Below are positions 6,364 to 15,130 of a stretch of DNA of 19,423 nt, one piece after another. The stretch spans positions 1 to 19,423 of the forward strand of contig JBILVQ010000037.1 of the NCBI GenBank assembly GCA_044370375.1, written 5' to 3'. Position 1 is the first letter of the stretch. Each line of letters starts with the position of its first letter. The translations under genes were made by a program, and so were the position numbers. The notes below the pieces were generated by a model. It was not told the DNA's origin. It saw only the letters and a program-made list of their open reading frames with translations, and searched no databases. The stretch is from JBILVQ01 sp044370375 (GTDB lineage Bacteria; Bacteroidota; Bacteroidia; UBA4408).

Positions 6364-9199
6364 ATCCAGTTGTTTTTTTTGTTTGCATTTCCTTGGCCAG
6401 AAATTTTCCGGTCAGGCTTTTTTTGTTTTTTATAATTTCTTCCGGTGTTCCTTCAAAAATAATTTCTCCACCGCCAATACCTCCTTCGGGCCCTAAATCA
6501 ATGATGTGATCAGCTACCTTGATGATGTCGAGGTTGTGTTCAATAATGATTACCGTGTTGCCGTTGTTCATCAGTTTTTGAATAACATCCAGAAAAATTC
6601 TGATGTCTTCAAAGTGCAAACCGGTTGAGGGTTCATCCAAAATATACAAGGTTTTGCCGGTATCTTTCTTGGCCAACTCCGAAGCCAATTTTACTCTTTG
6701 TGCCTCACCGCCCGAAAGGGTTACCGATGATTGTCCAAGGGTAATATATCCTAAACCTACCTCGTTCAAGGTCCTAATTTTTTGCACAATGGAAGGGATA
6801 GAGGAGAAAAACTCAACAGCATCTTCAATCGTCATGTTCAACACATCGGCAATCGATTTCCCTTTGTATCTTACCTCTAAGGTTTCGCGGTTGTAGCGTC
6901 TTCCGTTGCATTCATTGCAATGCACATATACGTCAGGCAAAAAGTTCATTTCAATGGCTAGCATACCTCCGCCTGAGCAACTTTCGCATCTTCCGCCTTT
7001 CACATTAAAACTAAAGCGGCCGGGCTTATATCCCCTTATTTTTGATTCAGGTAATTCAGCAAATAAATTCCTTATATCACTAAAAACATTGGTATAGGTG
7101 GCAGGGTTGCTTCTAGGGGTTCTACCAATGGGAGCCTGATCAATTTCAATTACTTTATCAATATGTTCCAAGCCTTTGATGGAGTCGTATTCCAATGGTT
7201 TTCCTACGGCTCGGTAAAAGTGCTTGTTTAAAATAGGGTAAAGGGTTTCGTTGATCAGCGAGGATTTACCGCTTCCGGAAACCCCTGTAATGCAAATTAA
7301 TTTTCCGAGTGGAATTTTAAGATTTACATTTTTCAAATTATGCCCTCTAGCTCCTTTAATTTCGATGGATTTTCCATTGCCAGCTCTGCGTGTTTCAGGG
7401 GTAACAATGCCCTTTAATCCACTCAAGTAGGCTGCCGTTAAAGATATTTTAGGTGATAAGGAAAGGGGAGGACCTTGCGCTACTATTCTACCGCCATGAA
7501 TGCCGGCACCGGGGCCAATATCCACCAAATGATCGGCAGATTCCATCATTTCTTTATCGTGTTCAATCACAATCACCGAGTTGCCTGCATCTACCAAATT
7601 GCGAAGCGCTTTGATCAATCGTTCGTTATCGCGTTGGTGTAAACCAATGGAGGGTTCATCAAGGATATACAATACACCCACCAACTGACTACCCAATTGG
7701 GTGGCCAAGCGGATACGTTGAGCTTCTCCGCCCGAGAGAGAATTTGATGCGCGGTTTAACTCAAGGTAATTCAAACCTACATCAAGTAAAAACTGAATTC
7801 GGGTTCTTATTTCTTTTAAAACTTCTGCAGCAATAACATTTTGCCGGTTGCTGATTTTCTTTTCTACGTTCATGAACCATTGTTGCAAATCAGCAATGTT
7901 CATAGAACTTAATTCAAAAATATTCTTGTCGTTGAATTTAAAAAACAAGGCTTCTTTTTTCAACCGGGCTCCGTCACATTTCGGACAAACCACTTTGTTC
8001 ATGAAGCTATCGGCCCAACGTTCAACCCATTTGCTCTGCCATTCTTCCTGTTGGCGAGCAATAAAATTGACAATCCCTTCAAACGAGGTAGAAAAGGAAG
8101 AGCCTGCATTGCCTTTGGCTTTGAACAACTCATTGCTTCCGTAAAGCATTACCGAAATGGCTTCTTCACCAATGTCCTCGATGGCGGTGTCAAGCGTAAA
8201 GCCGTATTTTTCTCCAACGCTTTGCAATTGATCAAACAATTGATTTCCCTTAATCTCTGAAAGGGCGGCAATGCCTCCTTTGCGAATACTTAATTTGGGA
8301 TTGGGAATCAGCTTTTTTAAATCAATTTCAGAAACGGTGCCAAGTCCATTGCAATGATGGCAAGCACCAAAGGGAGAGTTAAAAGAAAACAAATTAGGAG
8401 CAGGATCATCATAGGCAATGCCGGTGGTAGGGCACATCAGTGAGCGACTGAAGTAGCGGATATCAGGACTATTGATAACATTCACCGCAATGGTTCCCTT
8501 GCCCATTTTCATGGCCGTTTTGATTGATTCTACCAAGCGCGGTTTAACTTCCTCGTTTACGGTAAAGCGGTCAATCACCACTTCAATGGTGTGCACTTTA
8601 TAGCGATCGAGTTGCATCCGGGCCTTTAATTCAGTTACCACTCCATCAATGCGTGCACGCAGAAAACCTTGTTTGATAATTTGTTCAAAGAGCTCACGAT
8701 AATGACCTTTACGACCCCTAACCAATGGAGCGAGGAGGTATATTTTTTCCTCATTGAATTTATCGAGAATCAAATGTAAAATCTGGTCATCGGAGTAACG
8801 AACCATTTCTTCACCGGTTTCATAAGAATAGGCAATAGAGCCCCGGGCAAAGAGTAATCGCAGAAAATCATAAATCTCGGTAATGGTCCCAACCGTTGAC
8901 CTTGGATTTTTATTGGTGGTTTTTTGCTCAATGGAAATAACCGGACTTAAACCGTTGATTTGATCTACGTCAGGTCTTTCTAAACTTCCCAGAAACTGAC
9001 GGGCATAGGCCGAAAAACTTTCAATGTATCTTCTTTGTCCCTCAGCAAAAAGCGTATCAAAAGCCAAGGATGATTTCCCGCTACCGCTGAGGCCTGTAAA
9101 CACCACCAATTGCTCGCGGGGAATGGTGAGATCAATATTTTTCAGGTTATGTTCTCTGGCCCCAATGATTTCAATTTCGTTCAAATAGCTATGATCCAT
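6350..9199 (-). CDS. uvrA: Excinuclease ABC subunit UvrA
   Basis: This 949-residue protein is a complete UvrA, the damage-recognition ATPase of nucleotide excision repair that loads UvrB. It has two ABC modules: Walker A GLSGSGKS (36-43) with signature LSGGEAQRIRLA (488-499) and ILDEPS (512-517); then GVSGSGKS (639-646) with signature LSGGEAQRVKLA (828-839) and ILDEPSTGLH (853-862). The essential C-terminal zinc module is intact (Cys738, Cys741, Cys761, Cys764). The first zinc module, inserted in ABC I, reads CPTT at 256-259 and CHHC at 280-283, so one of four expected cysteines is Thr. A further CPKC is at 405-408. It starts 4 bases after the lytic transglycosylase gene and overlaps the LOG gene by 14 bases. 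No LexA-type operator is obvious upstream. Confidence 0.97.
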   Translation of the reverse strand: MDHSYLNEIEIIGAREHNLKNIDLTIPREQLVVFTGLSGSGKSSLAFDTLFAEGQRRYIESFSAYARQFLGSLERPDVDQINGLSPVISIEQKTTNKNPRSTVGTITEIYDFLRLLFARGSIAYSYETGEEMVRYSDDQILHLILDKFNEEKIYLLAPLVRGRKGHYRELFEQIIKQGFLRARIDGVVTELKARMQLDRYKVHTIEVVIDRFTVNEEVKPRLVESIKTAMKMGKGTIAVNVINSPDIRYFSRSLMCPTTGIAYDDPAPNLFSFNSPFGACHHCNGLGTVSEIDLKKLIPNPKLSIRKGGIAALSEIKGNQLFDQLQSVGEKYGFTLDTAIEDIGEEAISVMLYGSNELFKAKGNAGSSFSTSFEGIVNFIARQQEEWQSKWVERWADSFMNKVVCPKCDGARLKKEALFFKFNDKNIFELSSMNIADLQQWFMNVEKKISNRQNVIAAEVLKEIRTRIQFLLDVGLNYLELNRASNSLSGGEAQRIRLATQLGSQLVGVLYILDEPSIGLHQRDNERLIKALRNLVDAGNSVIVIEHDKEMMESADHLVDIGPGAGIHGGRIVAQGPPLSLSPKISLTAAYLSGLKGIVTPETRRAGNGKSIEIKGARGHNLKNVNLKIPLGKLICITGVSGSGKSSLINETLYPILNKHFYRAVGKPLEYDSIKGLEHIDKVIEIDQAPIGRTPRSNPATYTNVFSDIRNLFAELPESKIRGYKPGRFSFNVKGGRCESCSGGGMLAIEMNFLPDVYVHCNECNGRRYNRETLEVRYKGKSIADVLNMTIEDAVEFFSSIPSIVQKIRTLNEVGLGYITLGQSSVTLSGGEAQRVKLASELAKKDTGKTLYILDEPSTGLHFEDIRIFLDVIQKLMNNGNTVIIIEHNLDIIKVADHIIDLGPEGGIGGGEIIFEGTPEEIIKNKKSLTGKFLAKEMQTKKTTGYEVG

Positions 9200-9203
9200 C
9201 GGC

Positions 9204-10259
9204 TTATAGGCGGGGTATAGAATCGTTTAAAACCATGTGGTCGGCTTCGCTGAGTTTTCCTTCACGTCCTTTGATTGGGCCATTGAATCCGAATTCTTCG
9301 GGCTGGGCCATTAAACCATTTTTGTCGGAAAAACTTTTTTCAGGAAAAAGGATTTTAAGCGGCTTTTCGGGACTGGCACTCAGCTTTGTTTTTTTAATCC
9401 AGGGATTGAGCAATTTTATTATTTTAAAGGATACCCCTTCTTTGTAGGCGAGGTCAACCAAATCAACGCCAACAGAATCAACGGTAACTGCATAAGTTGG
9501 GATGGCAGGATACAAATCTTTCTTCCTTAACTTGAAACCGTAATGGGAGGGGTTGCTATGAATTGTTTTAAGCGCCAATATCCTGTAAACATAACGACCG
9601 GTTTCTTGGTTCAGCGAAAGGTTGTAATAATCTTTTGTTTTTTGATTTTTTGCCTGTTCAGAAATACCGGTGAGGCCCATGTTAAAGGCTGCTGCCACCA
9701 GTGTCCATGATTTTAGTTTAGCGTTGGCATCTTTTAAGTATTTGCAGGCAGCCTCTGTCGATTTTTGCACATGATACCTTTCATCAATCTGATCGTTGAT
9801 TTCCAATTGATATTCCTTACCGGTTTTTTCCAGAAATTGCCAAAAGCCTGCTGCTCCTGATGGAGACACAGAAAGGGTAAAACCGCTTTCAATCAAGGCA
9901 AGGTATTTAAAATCATCGGGCACACCGTTTTTTTTCAAAATGGGTTCAATTTCAGGAAACCATCGGTTGGCTCTTTTCAGCATCAAAAGCGTGGAGCTTT
10001 GCCAATAAGTATTCACCAGCATTTCGCGTTCCAGGTTTTCTCTAACATCCATACGGTTCATGGGTGTTTCTTCACCTGCAAAGTCGGCCTTGGCAGGTAA
10101 TACAAGGGAATAAACCTTGTAAGAGGACAAAAATTCTTCAGAAAATTGTTTGTCTTCTTCTGTTTCGGTCAATCCAAAAATCAGAATTTCACCGGCAATA
10201 AAAAATAGCAGAAAAACCGCTAAAGAAAGGGATAGCCTTTTGTTGTTCGAAAATTTCAT
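9204..10259 (-). CDS. Membrane-anchored lytic transglycosylase (SLT domain, MltD-like)
   Basis: This is a 351-residue protein. Residues 10-30 form a hydrophobic N-terminal segment, either an uncleaved anchor or a signal peptide. The SLT/lysozyme-like domain covers about 84-235: catalytic Glu124 in YLALIESGF, followed by SPSGAAGFWQFLEKTGKEY (132-150) and AAAFNMG (189-195), the normal order of family 1 lytic transglycosylase motifs. A C-terminal part (about 256-306, YAVTVDSVGVDLVDLAYKEG ... LNPWIK ... PLKILFP) resembles a divergent LysM wall-binding repeat. The enzyme cleaves peptidoglycan glycan strands with formation of 1,6-anhydro ends, acting in the periplasm. It lies 9 bases after the WecA-like gene and 4 bases before uvrA, so it shares their transcript. 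It might make room for the export apparatus encoded upstream; that is inference. Confidence 0.88.
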   Translation of the reverse strand: MKFSNNKRLSLSLAVFLLFFIAGEILIFGLTETEEDKQFSEEFLSSYKVYSLVLPAKADFAGEETPMNRMDVRENLEREMLVNTYWQSSTLLMLKRANRWFPEIEPILKKNGVPDDFKYLALIESGFTLSVSPSGAAGFWQFLEKTGKEYQLEINDQIDERYHVQKSTEAACKYLKDANAKLKSWTLVAAAFNMGLTGISEQAKNQKTKDYYNLSLNQETGRYVYRILALKTIHSNPSHYGFKLRKKDLYPAIPTYAVTVDSVGVDLVDLAYKEGVSFKIIKLLNPWIKKTKLSASPEKPLKILFPEKSFSDKNGLMAQPEEFGFNGPIKGREGKLSEADHMVLNDSIPRL

Positions 10260-10268
10260 GAAGAGGAT

Positions 10269-11360
10269 TTAGGATTTGTGCTTCACACGGGTGGTACTGA
10301 ATAACAGACCGAAGAACAACAACACATATCCGGAAAAGAAAACAAGATGAAAGGTTTTCCATTCTTTGATGTTCATGAAAAAGAAGGTTACCAAACAAGA
10401 AAGAAAAGAAATAGAACCCATAATAATCGCTACCTGACGGTCGGAAAAACCGGCATAAGACAGGTGATGGGTGGTATGGTCCTTACCACCTACAAAAGGA
10501 GAACGGCCGGACAGGAGGCGGTTTATGACCACTGTGGTTGTGTCAACAATAGGAATCAGGAAAATAATGAGGGTAAGCAGCACTTTTTTGAAGGGATCGG
10601 GGCTGATGCTATCAAAAGGTGCATTCCAAAAGCAGGTAATGGCCACAGCCGAAAGCAATACGCCTAAGAATTGACTGCCTGTATCGCCCATGTACATTTT
10701 GGAAGGATTCCAGTTAAAAAAGAGGAAGCCAAGAAGGGCCCCTAACACACCAAGCAACAGGTAAAACTGTATGGTTTGGTATTGGCCGGTAAAGGTGAGG
10801 ACAATGATGGCACAAAGAATAATAGAGATGGAAATAATGGTAGTAATGGCATCCATGTTATCCAACATATTAATGGAATTCATAATACCTACCACCCAAA
10901 CAATCGTGATTAAATAGTTGAGGTAAGCAGAATCAAACAACTCAATGTAAGTGCCTGTGAAAACAAGAATGAGACCGCAACTTAACTGAGCCAGAAATTT
11001 TAGAATGGGTCTTGTATTATAGGCATCATCGGCTAAGCCAATCAAAAAACCGACACTACAGGAAAGCAGAATACCGAGGAATTGAATGTTTTCAAAAATG
11101 TTTCGCGGGTTTGAAAACATCAAAAAAATGGAAATGGAAATCAGAAAATTGATAAAGAAAGAAATGCCGCCAAGAGCAGGTTTTGTTTGACTGTTCCAGC
11201 GGATGGCATTTTCGTCAATATTACGCATGCCGAGGTTTCTAGAGAACTTGATAAACAAGCCGTTGATCATCAGCGAAAACAGCGCTGAAAAAGCAACGAA
11301 GAATAAGAAAAACAGAATGTAGGAAAATTTGTCCACCTGTCGGAATTTATCAGACAGCAA
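10269..11360 (-). CDS. WecA/MraY-family undecaprenyl-phosphate sugar-1-phosphate transferase
   Basis: This polytopic membrane enzyme, up to 363 residues long with about ten hydrophobic segments, carries the motifs of this family: GLADD (108-112), NSINMLDNMDAI (161-172), MYMGDTGS (222-229) and GGKDHTTHH (291-299). Members transfer a sugar-1-phosphate from a UDP-sugar to undecaprenyl phosphate, the first step of O-antigen, enterobacterial common antigen or exopolysaccharide synthesis; HTTHH in the last loop favours the WecA/TagO side over MraY. Context (rfbC, Wzc, Wza, GT4) supports a polysaccharide role. There is no ATG near the beginning: the first possible codons are TTG at 11360 and GTG at 11336 (residue 9). 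The TTG falls inside a perfect TACCTTTG promoter box, so GTG may be the true start. It lies 11-35 bases after rfbC. Confidence 0.9.
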   Translation of the reverse strand: MLSDKFRQVDKFSYILFFLFFVAFSALFSLMINGLFIKFSRNLGMRNIDENAIRWNSQTKPALGGISFFINFLISISIFLMFSNPRNIFENIQFLGILLSCSVGFLIGLADDAYNTRPILKFLAQLSCGLILVFTGTYIELFDSAYLNYLITIVWVVGIMNSINMLDNMDAITTIISISIILCAIIVLTFTGQYQTIQFYLLLGVLGALLGFLFFNWNPSKMYMGDTGSQFLGVLLSAVAITCFWNAPFDSISPDPFKKVLLTLIIFLIPIVDTTTVVINRLLSGRSPFVGGKDHTTHHLSYAGFSDRQVAIIMGSISFLSCLVTFFFMNIKEWKTFHLVFFSGYVLLFFGLLFSTTRVKHKS

Positions 11361-11388
11361 AGGTACAAAATTTAAGGAAATACGGTTA
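11358..11388 (-). promoter_or_regulatory. Possible internal promoter before the WecA-like gene
   Basis: TACCTTTG (11365-11358, minus strand) is an exact -7 box. The nearest TTG upstream, inside the end of rfbC, is 23 bases away, at the limit of the usual spacing. If used, it would transcribe the WecA-like gene, the transglycosylase, uvrA and the LOG gene separately from the export genes, and it would exclude the TTG at 11360 as start codon. Confidence 0.4.
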
Positions 11389-11917
11389 CAAAATCACGAA
11401 AAGCACCATAAACACGGTCTTTATCGGAAAGCAACGGAGCATTTATTTCCCAATCGATAGCCAAATCCGGATCATTCCACATCAGTCCCATTTCGGAGGC
11501 CTTGTGGTAATAGTTGGTGCACTTGTATTGAAACAGCGTATTTTCCTGCAATGCAACAAAGCCATGGGCAAATCCCGGAGGAATAAACAAGGCCAGAAAG
11601 TTATTTTCAGATAATTCAACTTTGAAGTATTTTCCATAGGTGGGGGACGATTGCCGAATGTCAACAACCACATCCAATACCGCTCCTCTTAAAACCCGCA
11701 CCAACTTTCCCTGATCAAAGGGAGGGGCCTGAAAATGTAAACCCCTTAGGACACCTTTTTTGGAATTGCTGAGGTTATCCTGAACAAAATGGAAAGGAAT
11801 GCCCAGGTTGTTAAAATTGTTTTGATTATAAGATTCGAGAAAAAATCCTCTATCGTCAGAAAAAACAGGCACTTCCAAAAGTACCAGTCCCTCCATGGGC
11901 TTTGCAATCACCTTCAT
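11372..11917 (-). CDS. rfbC: dTDP-4-dehydrorhamnose 3,5-epimerase
   Basis: This 181-residue cytosolic cupin epimerase acts in dTDP-L-rhamnose (or related dTDP-6-deoxysugar) synthesis, epimerising C3 and C5 of dTDP-4-dehydro-6-deoxyglucose. The family signature is complete: DDRGFF (21-26), GVLRGLHFQ (55-63) with catalytic His61, KLVRVLRGAVLDVVVDIR (71-88), FIPPGFAHGF (111-120), and YKCTNYY (131-137) with the conserved Tyr. Length is normal for the family. The ATG follows the TAA of the tyrosine-kinase gene with no base between them, so translation is probably coupled. The partner genes rfbA, rfbB and rfbD are not in the window and must be elsewhere if rhamnose is made. Confidence 0.95.
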   Translation of the reverse strand: MKVIAKPMEGLVLLEVPVFSDDRGFFLESYNQNNFNNLGIPFHFVQDNLSNSKKGVLRGLHFQAPPFDQGKLVRVLRGAVLDVVVDIRQSSPTYGKYFKVELSENNFLALFIPPGFAHGFVALQENTLFQYKCTNYYHKASEMGLMWNDPDLAIDWEINAPLLSDKDRVYGAFRDFVTVFP

Positions 11918-14347
11918 TTAACTAAGGGTAAAAATTCTTCTCCACCATGGTTTTTTGGCTTCATTATCCTCTTCATAATAACCATAACCGTAACCATAGC
12001 CGTAACCATAGCCATATCCGTAGCCATAACCATAGCCATATCCGTAACCATAGCGATAACCATAGGCTGCAGAGGCAGTATCCACAGAGTTCAAAATTAC
12101 CGAAACATTTTTTAGATGATTTTCTTTAGCCAAATCATTGATGTTCTGGAAAAAGGATCGTTTCGAGTAATTGGCACGGAATACAAAAATTGGGTAATCG
12201 GCTCTTTGCATACTTGGAATACCATCCGATACAATACCAACCGGAGGATTATCGAGGATAATAATATCGTATTCTTTTTTTAGGTCGTTCAGCAAATCAT
12301 CCATTTTTTGAGAGATGATTAACTCAGCAGGATTGGGAGGTACAGGTCCGGCGGTAATAAAGTCGAGGTTTTTTAATGAGCTTTTCTGAATACAGTCGGT
12401 GTAATGATTTTTTGCAATCAAAATAGTACTGATGCCGATGGTATTGGGTGCGTCAAAACCGATGTGGATTTTCGGTTTCCGCATGTCAAGGTCTAAGATA
12501 ATTACCTTTTTGCCGGCAAAGGCAATAATACCACCCAGATTAATGGCAATAAAGGTTTTTCCTTCACCCGAAATAGAGGAAGAAATAGCAATGGTTTTGG
12601 CGGTATCTCCGGTTGAAAGGAATTGAAGGTTGGTCCTGATGGAGCGGAATGCCTCAGAAATAGAGGCTTTAGGATTTTTATCTACCAATAATTGTGAAAC
12701 GGGAATTTCCTTTTTGTATTTGGGCACAATTCCCAGCACAGAATGGTCGGTAAATTTCCGCACCTCGGCAATGGTTGTGATGTCGCTGAACATCAGGAAC
12801 TTAATTCCTATCAAAGCCAAAAAGGCAATCACACCAAGTGCGATGGCAATACCCAGGGCTACATTTTTATCAGGAGAGAGCGGTATTTTAGGAAGTTCGG
12901 CTGTTTCAAGAATTGAATTCTGCGGTACGAAACCGGCAATGGAAATAGAGTATTCTGCTTTTTTGCTGAGTAGTAAATTATAAAATTTTTCGTTGATGCC
13001 ATAAATGTGCTGCAAACGATTGAACTCTAATTCCTGAGCAGGAACATTGTTGAATTTCATTTCATTTTCAGCAATGGTTTTCAGCACTTTGTTTTCCCGT
13101 TCAATGATGGATTCCTGCATGAGGTTTAAAGCATCTACCAGAATGTCTTTTTTCTCCTGAATTTTACTTTCAATAATCTGTATGTTCCGGTTATTGGTTG
13201 TAACATCCAGCATGAGGGTTTCCTTTTGGCGATAAAGGTCGTAGATGGAGTTGAGCATTTTGCTCAGAAAAGCCTCGTTGGGAATTTCGGAGATGATGTA
13301 AGAAAAAGTATTTACATCAAATTCACCCTTGATGAGGATCCTGGATTTTAATTCATCAATGACTGATTTTTCTAACTTAACCGCCATCAACTCTTTTTCC
13401 AAGGCATTGAGTTTCTCAACAAACATGGTATTTACATCGCCCGAACCCAGTGATTTGTTTTCGCGTCTGAAACGTTGCATCTCGCCCTCCTGTGATTGAA
13501 GGTCAACATACACCATGTCGAGTTGCTTGTCGATAAATTCTAAAATTTTAGATGAACTTTCTGAGCGTTTTTCAACATCATAGGTAATGAACTCTGATGC
13601 CAGGGCATTAACAATTTCGAATGCTTTACGCGGGCTTTGGTCCTGAATAGTAATCTCTATTGTTTTGGCAGCAAAGTTTAGGACAGTAACCTTAATGGCT
13701 TTATAAATGGGCTGAATTACCGATTCGGGATCTGATATTTTAAAATACATCAAATCCTTTTTTACATCATTCTGGTAATCCACCAAGGCACTAAAATCGC
13801 GGACCGAAATTTTAAGTTCAAACTCAGGAAACTTTGCCCATTCCTTGATTTTGATAATTTTGTTGACCTGGTTACCTGCAGCAGAATAGGTAATTTGAAT
13901 CTCTTTGGTATTTTTAATTTTAACAAAAACAGGAATGCCGAAAATGGAGGGGTTGTGAATACGGTACTCAACCTCATAAGGAGCGTTTCTATAGTTTTCG
14001 TTGGTTTTAAATGTTCCTTTTGAGTAGTAAGAAATATCGAGGGGTAAGTTTTTTAGGGCGCGGGTTAAAAAGGATTTTGACCGAATCAATTCCACATCAC
14101 TGGCCAAACCTTCCTCGCTTTCCATTACATCTGAAACATTCAGGATTTTTTGAGCATTATTGTTATTAGACAGTTGAATAACAGCCGATGCCTTATAAAT
14201 TTCTGTGGCATATCGCACATAAATATAACCGCAGCCGATAGCGATACCAACAAAAAGAACAAACCACAGGATGTTCCTTCTGATAATGAAAAACAAAAGA
14301 CCTAAATCAAAACTGTCCGAAATTTTTGATTGTGTTTGCTTGGCCAT
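11918..14347 (-). CDS. Wzc-type polysaccharide co-polymerase / tyrosine autokinase (BY-kinase)
   Basis: This 809-residue inner-membrane protein has Wzc order: membrane helix 1 (about 27-45), a Wzz-like chain-length domain, a large periplasmic part with coiled-coil helices (about 260-440), membrane helix 2 (about 494-519), and a cytoplasmic BY-kinase domain. The kinase shows EAFRSIR (565-571, the EX2RX2R oligomerisation motif), Walker A SSSISGEGKT (589-598), Walker A' ILDLDMRKP (617-625) and Walker B IIILDNPP (695-702). In known homologues this protein controls chain length and export by cycles of Tyr-cluster phosphorylation. Here the cluster is a Tyr-Gly tail with 16 Tyr in residues 762-791, followed by an acidic and basic end (EEDNEAKKPWWRR). 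The gene starts 2 bases after the Wza-like gene and abuts rfbC. No cognate phosphatase gene is visible. Confidence 0.95.
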   Translation of the reverse strand: MAKQTQSKISDSFDLGLLFFIIRRNILWFVLFVGIAIGCGYIYVRYATEIYKASAVIQLSNNNNAQKILNVSDVMESEEGLASDVELIRSKSFLTRALKNLPLDISYYSKGTFKTNENYRNAPYEVEYRIHNPSIFGIPVFVKIKNTKEIQITYSAAGNQVNKIIKIKEWAKFPEFELKISVRDFSALVDYQNDVKKDLMYFKISDPESVIQPIYKAIKVTVLNFAAKTIEITIQDQSPRKAFEIVNALASEFITYDVEKRSESSSKILEFIDKQLDMVYVDLQSQEGEMQRFRRENKSLGSGDVNTMFVEKLNALEKELMAVKLEKSVIDELKSRILIKGEFDVNTFSYIISEIPNEAFLSKMLNSIYDLYRQKETLMLDVTTNNRNIQIIESKIQEKKDILVDALNLMQESIIERENKVLKTIAENEMKFNNVPAQELEFNRLQHIYGINEKFYNLLLSKKAEYSISIAGFVPQNSILETAELPKIPLSPDKNVALGIAIALGVIAFLALIGIKFLMFSDITTIAEVRKFTDHSVLGIVPKYKKEIPVSQLLVDKNPKASISEAFRSIRTNLQFLSTGDTAKTIAISSSISGEGKTFIAINLGGIIAFAGKKVIILDLDMRKPKIHIGFDAPNTIGISTILIAKNHYTDCIQKSSLKNLDFITAGPVPPNPAELIISQKMDDLLNDLKKEYDIIILDNPPVGIVSDGIPSMQRADYPIFVFRANYSKRSFFQNINDLAKENHLKNVSVILNSVDTASAAYGYRYGYGYGYGYGYGYGYGYGYGYGYGYYEEDNEAKKPWWRRIFTLS
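11975..12064 (-). repeat. Tyr-Gly codon repeat at the 3' end of the BY-kinase gene
   Basis: Thirty codons alternate TAT/TAC with a Gly codon (one CGC Arg near the beginning, two adjacent TAT at the end). Within it, two copies of a 24-base unit that begin TACGGATATGGCTATGGT lie in tandem with a single T/C difference, evidence of growth by slippage or unequal exchange. Both Gly and Tyr codons are varied, which slows further slippage. Confidence 0.95.
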
Positions 14348-14349
14348 TG

Positions 14350-15108
14350 TTAGTTAGAGAGCCTGGTATAGAAGGTGAACATCAACAAGAGGGAAGTGGC
14401 AATGGAAAGGTAGGGACCGATTTCGGCAAATAAACCACGGGCGTACCTTGGCATTGGTTCCACATAAATGATATCGTTTGATTGTAACAAGATGTCGGCA
14501 TTTTTAAAACCCTCCAGCGTTGAAAGGTCGAATAAAAACACCTGCGGGTTTCGTTGATCACCCCTGATGAGCTTTACCCTGAAGGCCTTACCGTTGTTGG
14601 AGATACCTCCTGCCTGTGCGATGGCCTGCACCAGCGTTAAATTGTCATCGGAAAGCGCAATAACCTTGGCGGCTCCATCAGCACCGGGAAACAAATAAAC
14701 CTTTCGGTTTAAAACGCTTAACAAGATAAAGGGCTTGATGTAAAAAGTGCTGTATTTTTCTTCCAGCATTAGCTCGGCCTGGCGGATGGTTAGACCAGCA
14801 AGGTTTAACCTGCCCAAAATAGGTAGTTTGGCTGTTCCGTCGAATTCAACTTTATAGGATATTCTGGCAGGGGCTTGCGCTGTGTTGGCCGACTGGGTGA
14901 TATCAATCAGTTTAAAACCATCATTTGAAAAAAGTTGCAGATTCAATTCATCGCCCACCGCGATTTTAAATTCCATCTCTCGGGTAGATGGCTTTTGCGC
15001 GTAAGGGTAATCGTCAGGAGAAAGCAACATCCGGCTAGGGTTAAAAATCCTACAAGAACTTAATCCTATCAGTAAGAAAAAAAGAAGCCAGGAGTGTTTA
15101 AACTTCAT
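14350..15108 (-). CDS. Polysaccharide export outer-membrane lipoprotein (Wza-type)
   Basis: From the ATG at 15108 the protein has 252 residues. It begins with a lipoprotein signal peptide (MKFKHSWLLFFLLIGLSSC, lipobox LSSC, lipidated Cys19). A Poly_export (PES) domain follows (about 45-130; AVGDELNLQLFSNDGF and GRLNLAGLTIRQAELMLEEKYSTFY), then an SLBB-type domain (about 132-215), and a C-terminal hydrophobic helix (about 222-246) that in Wza forms the outer-membrane pore. It is shorter than E. coli Wza, having one SLBB repeat. An upstream in-frame ATG at 15156 would add 16 residues; I prefer 15108 because it gives a standard lipoprotein signal and because a TAGCTTTG box lies between the two. 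The kinase gene starts 2 bases after its stop, the usual Wza-Wzc pairing. Confidence 0.9.
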   Translation of the reverse strand: MKFKHSWLLFFLLIGLSSCRIFNPSRMLLSPDDYPYAQKPSTREMEFKIAVGDELNLQLFSNDGFKLIDITQSANTAQAPARISYKVEFDGTAKLPILGRLNLAGLTIRQAELMLEEKYSTFYIKPFILLSVLNRKVYLFPGADGAAKVIALSDDNLTLVQAIAQAGGISNNGKAFRVKLIRGDQRNPQVFLFDLSTLEGFKNADILLQSNDIIYVEPMPRYARGLFAEIGPYLSIATSLLLMFTFYTRLSN

Positions 15109-15122
15109 CGTTGTGTTTTTCG

Positions 15123-15130
15123 CAAAGCTA
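15123..15130 (-). promoter_or_regulatory. Possible -7 box before the Wza-type gene
   Basis: TAGCTTTG on the minus strand is an exact TAnnTTTG match 14 bases before the preferred start at 15108. No TTG stands at the expected distance upstream, so this may be chance. Confidence 0.3.

Noticed and set aside
11975..12064. CRISPR-like or microsatellite array
   Set aside because: Units are contiguous, in frame, without spacers, and explained by the protein tail.
11789..12129. Plus-strand frames with Ile-Thr-Val or His-Asn-Ser repeats
   Set aside because: These repeats are only the antisense reading of the Tyr-Gly repeat of the BY-kinase gene.
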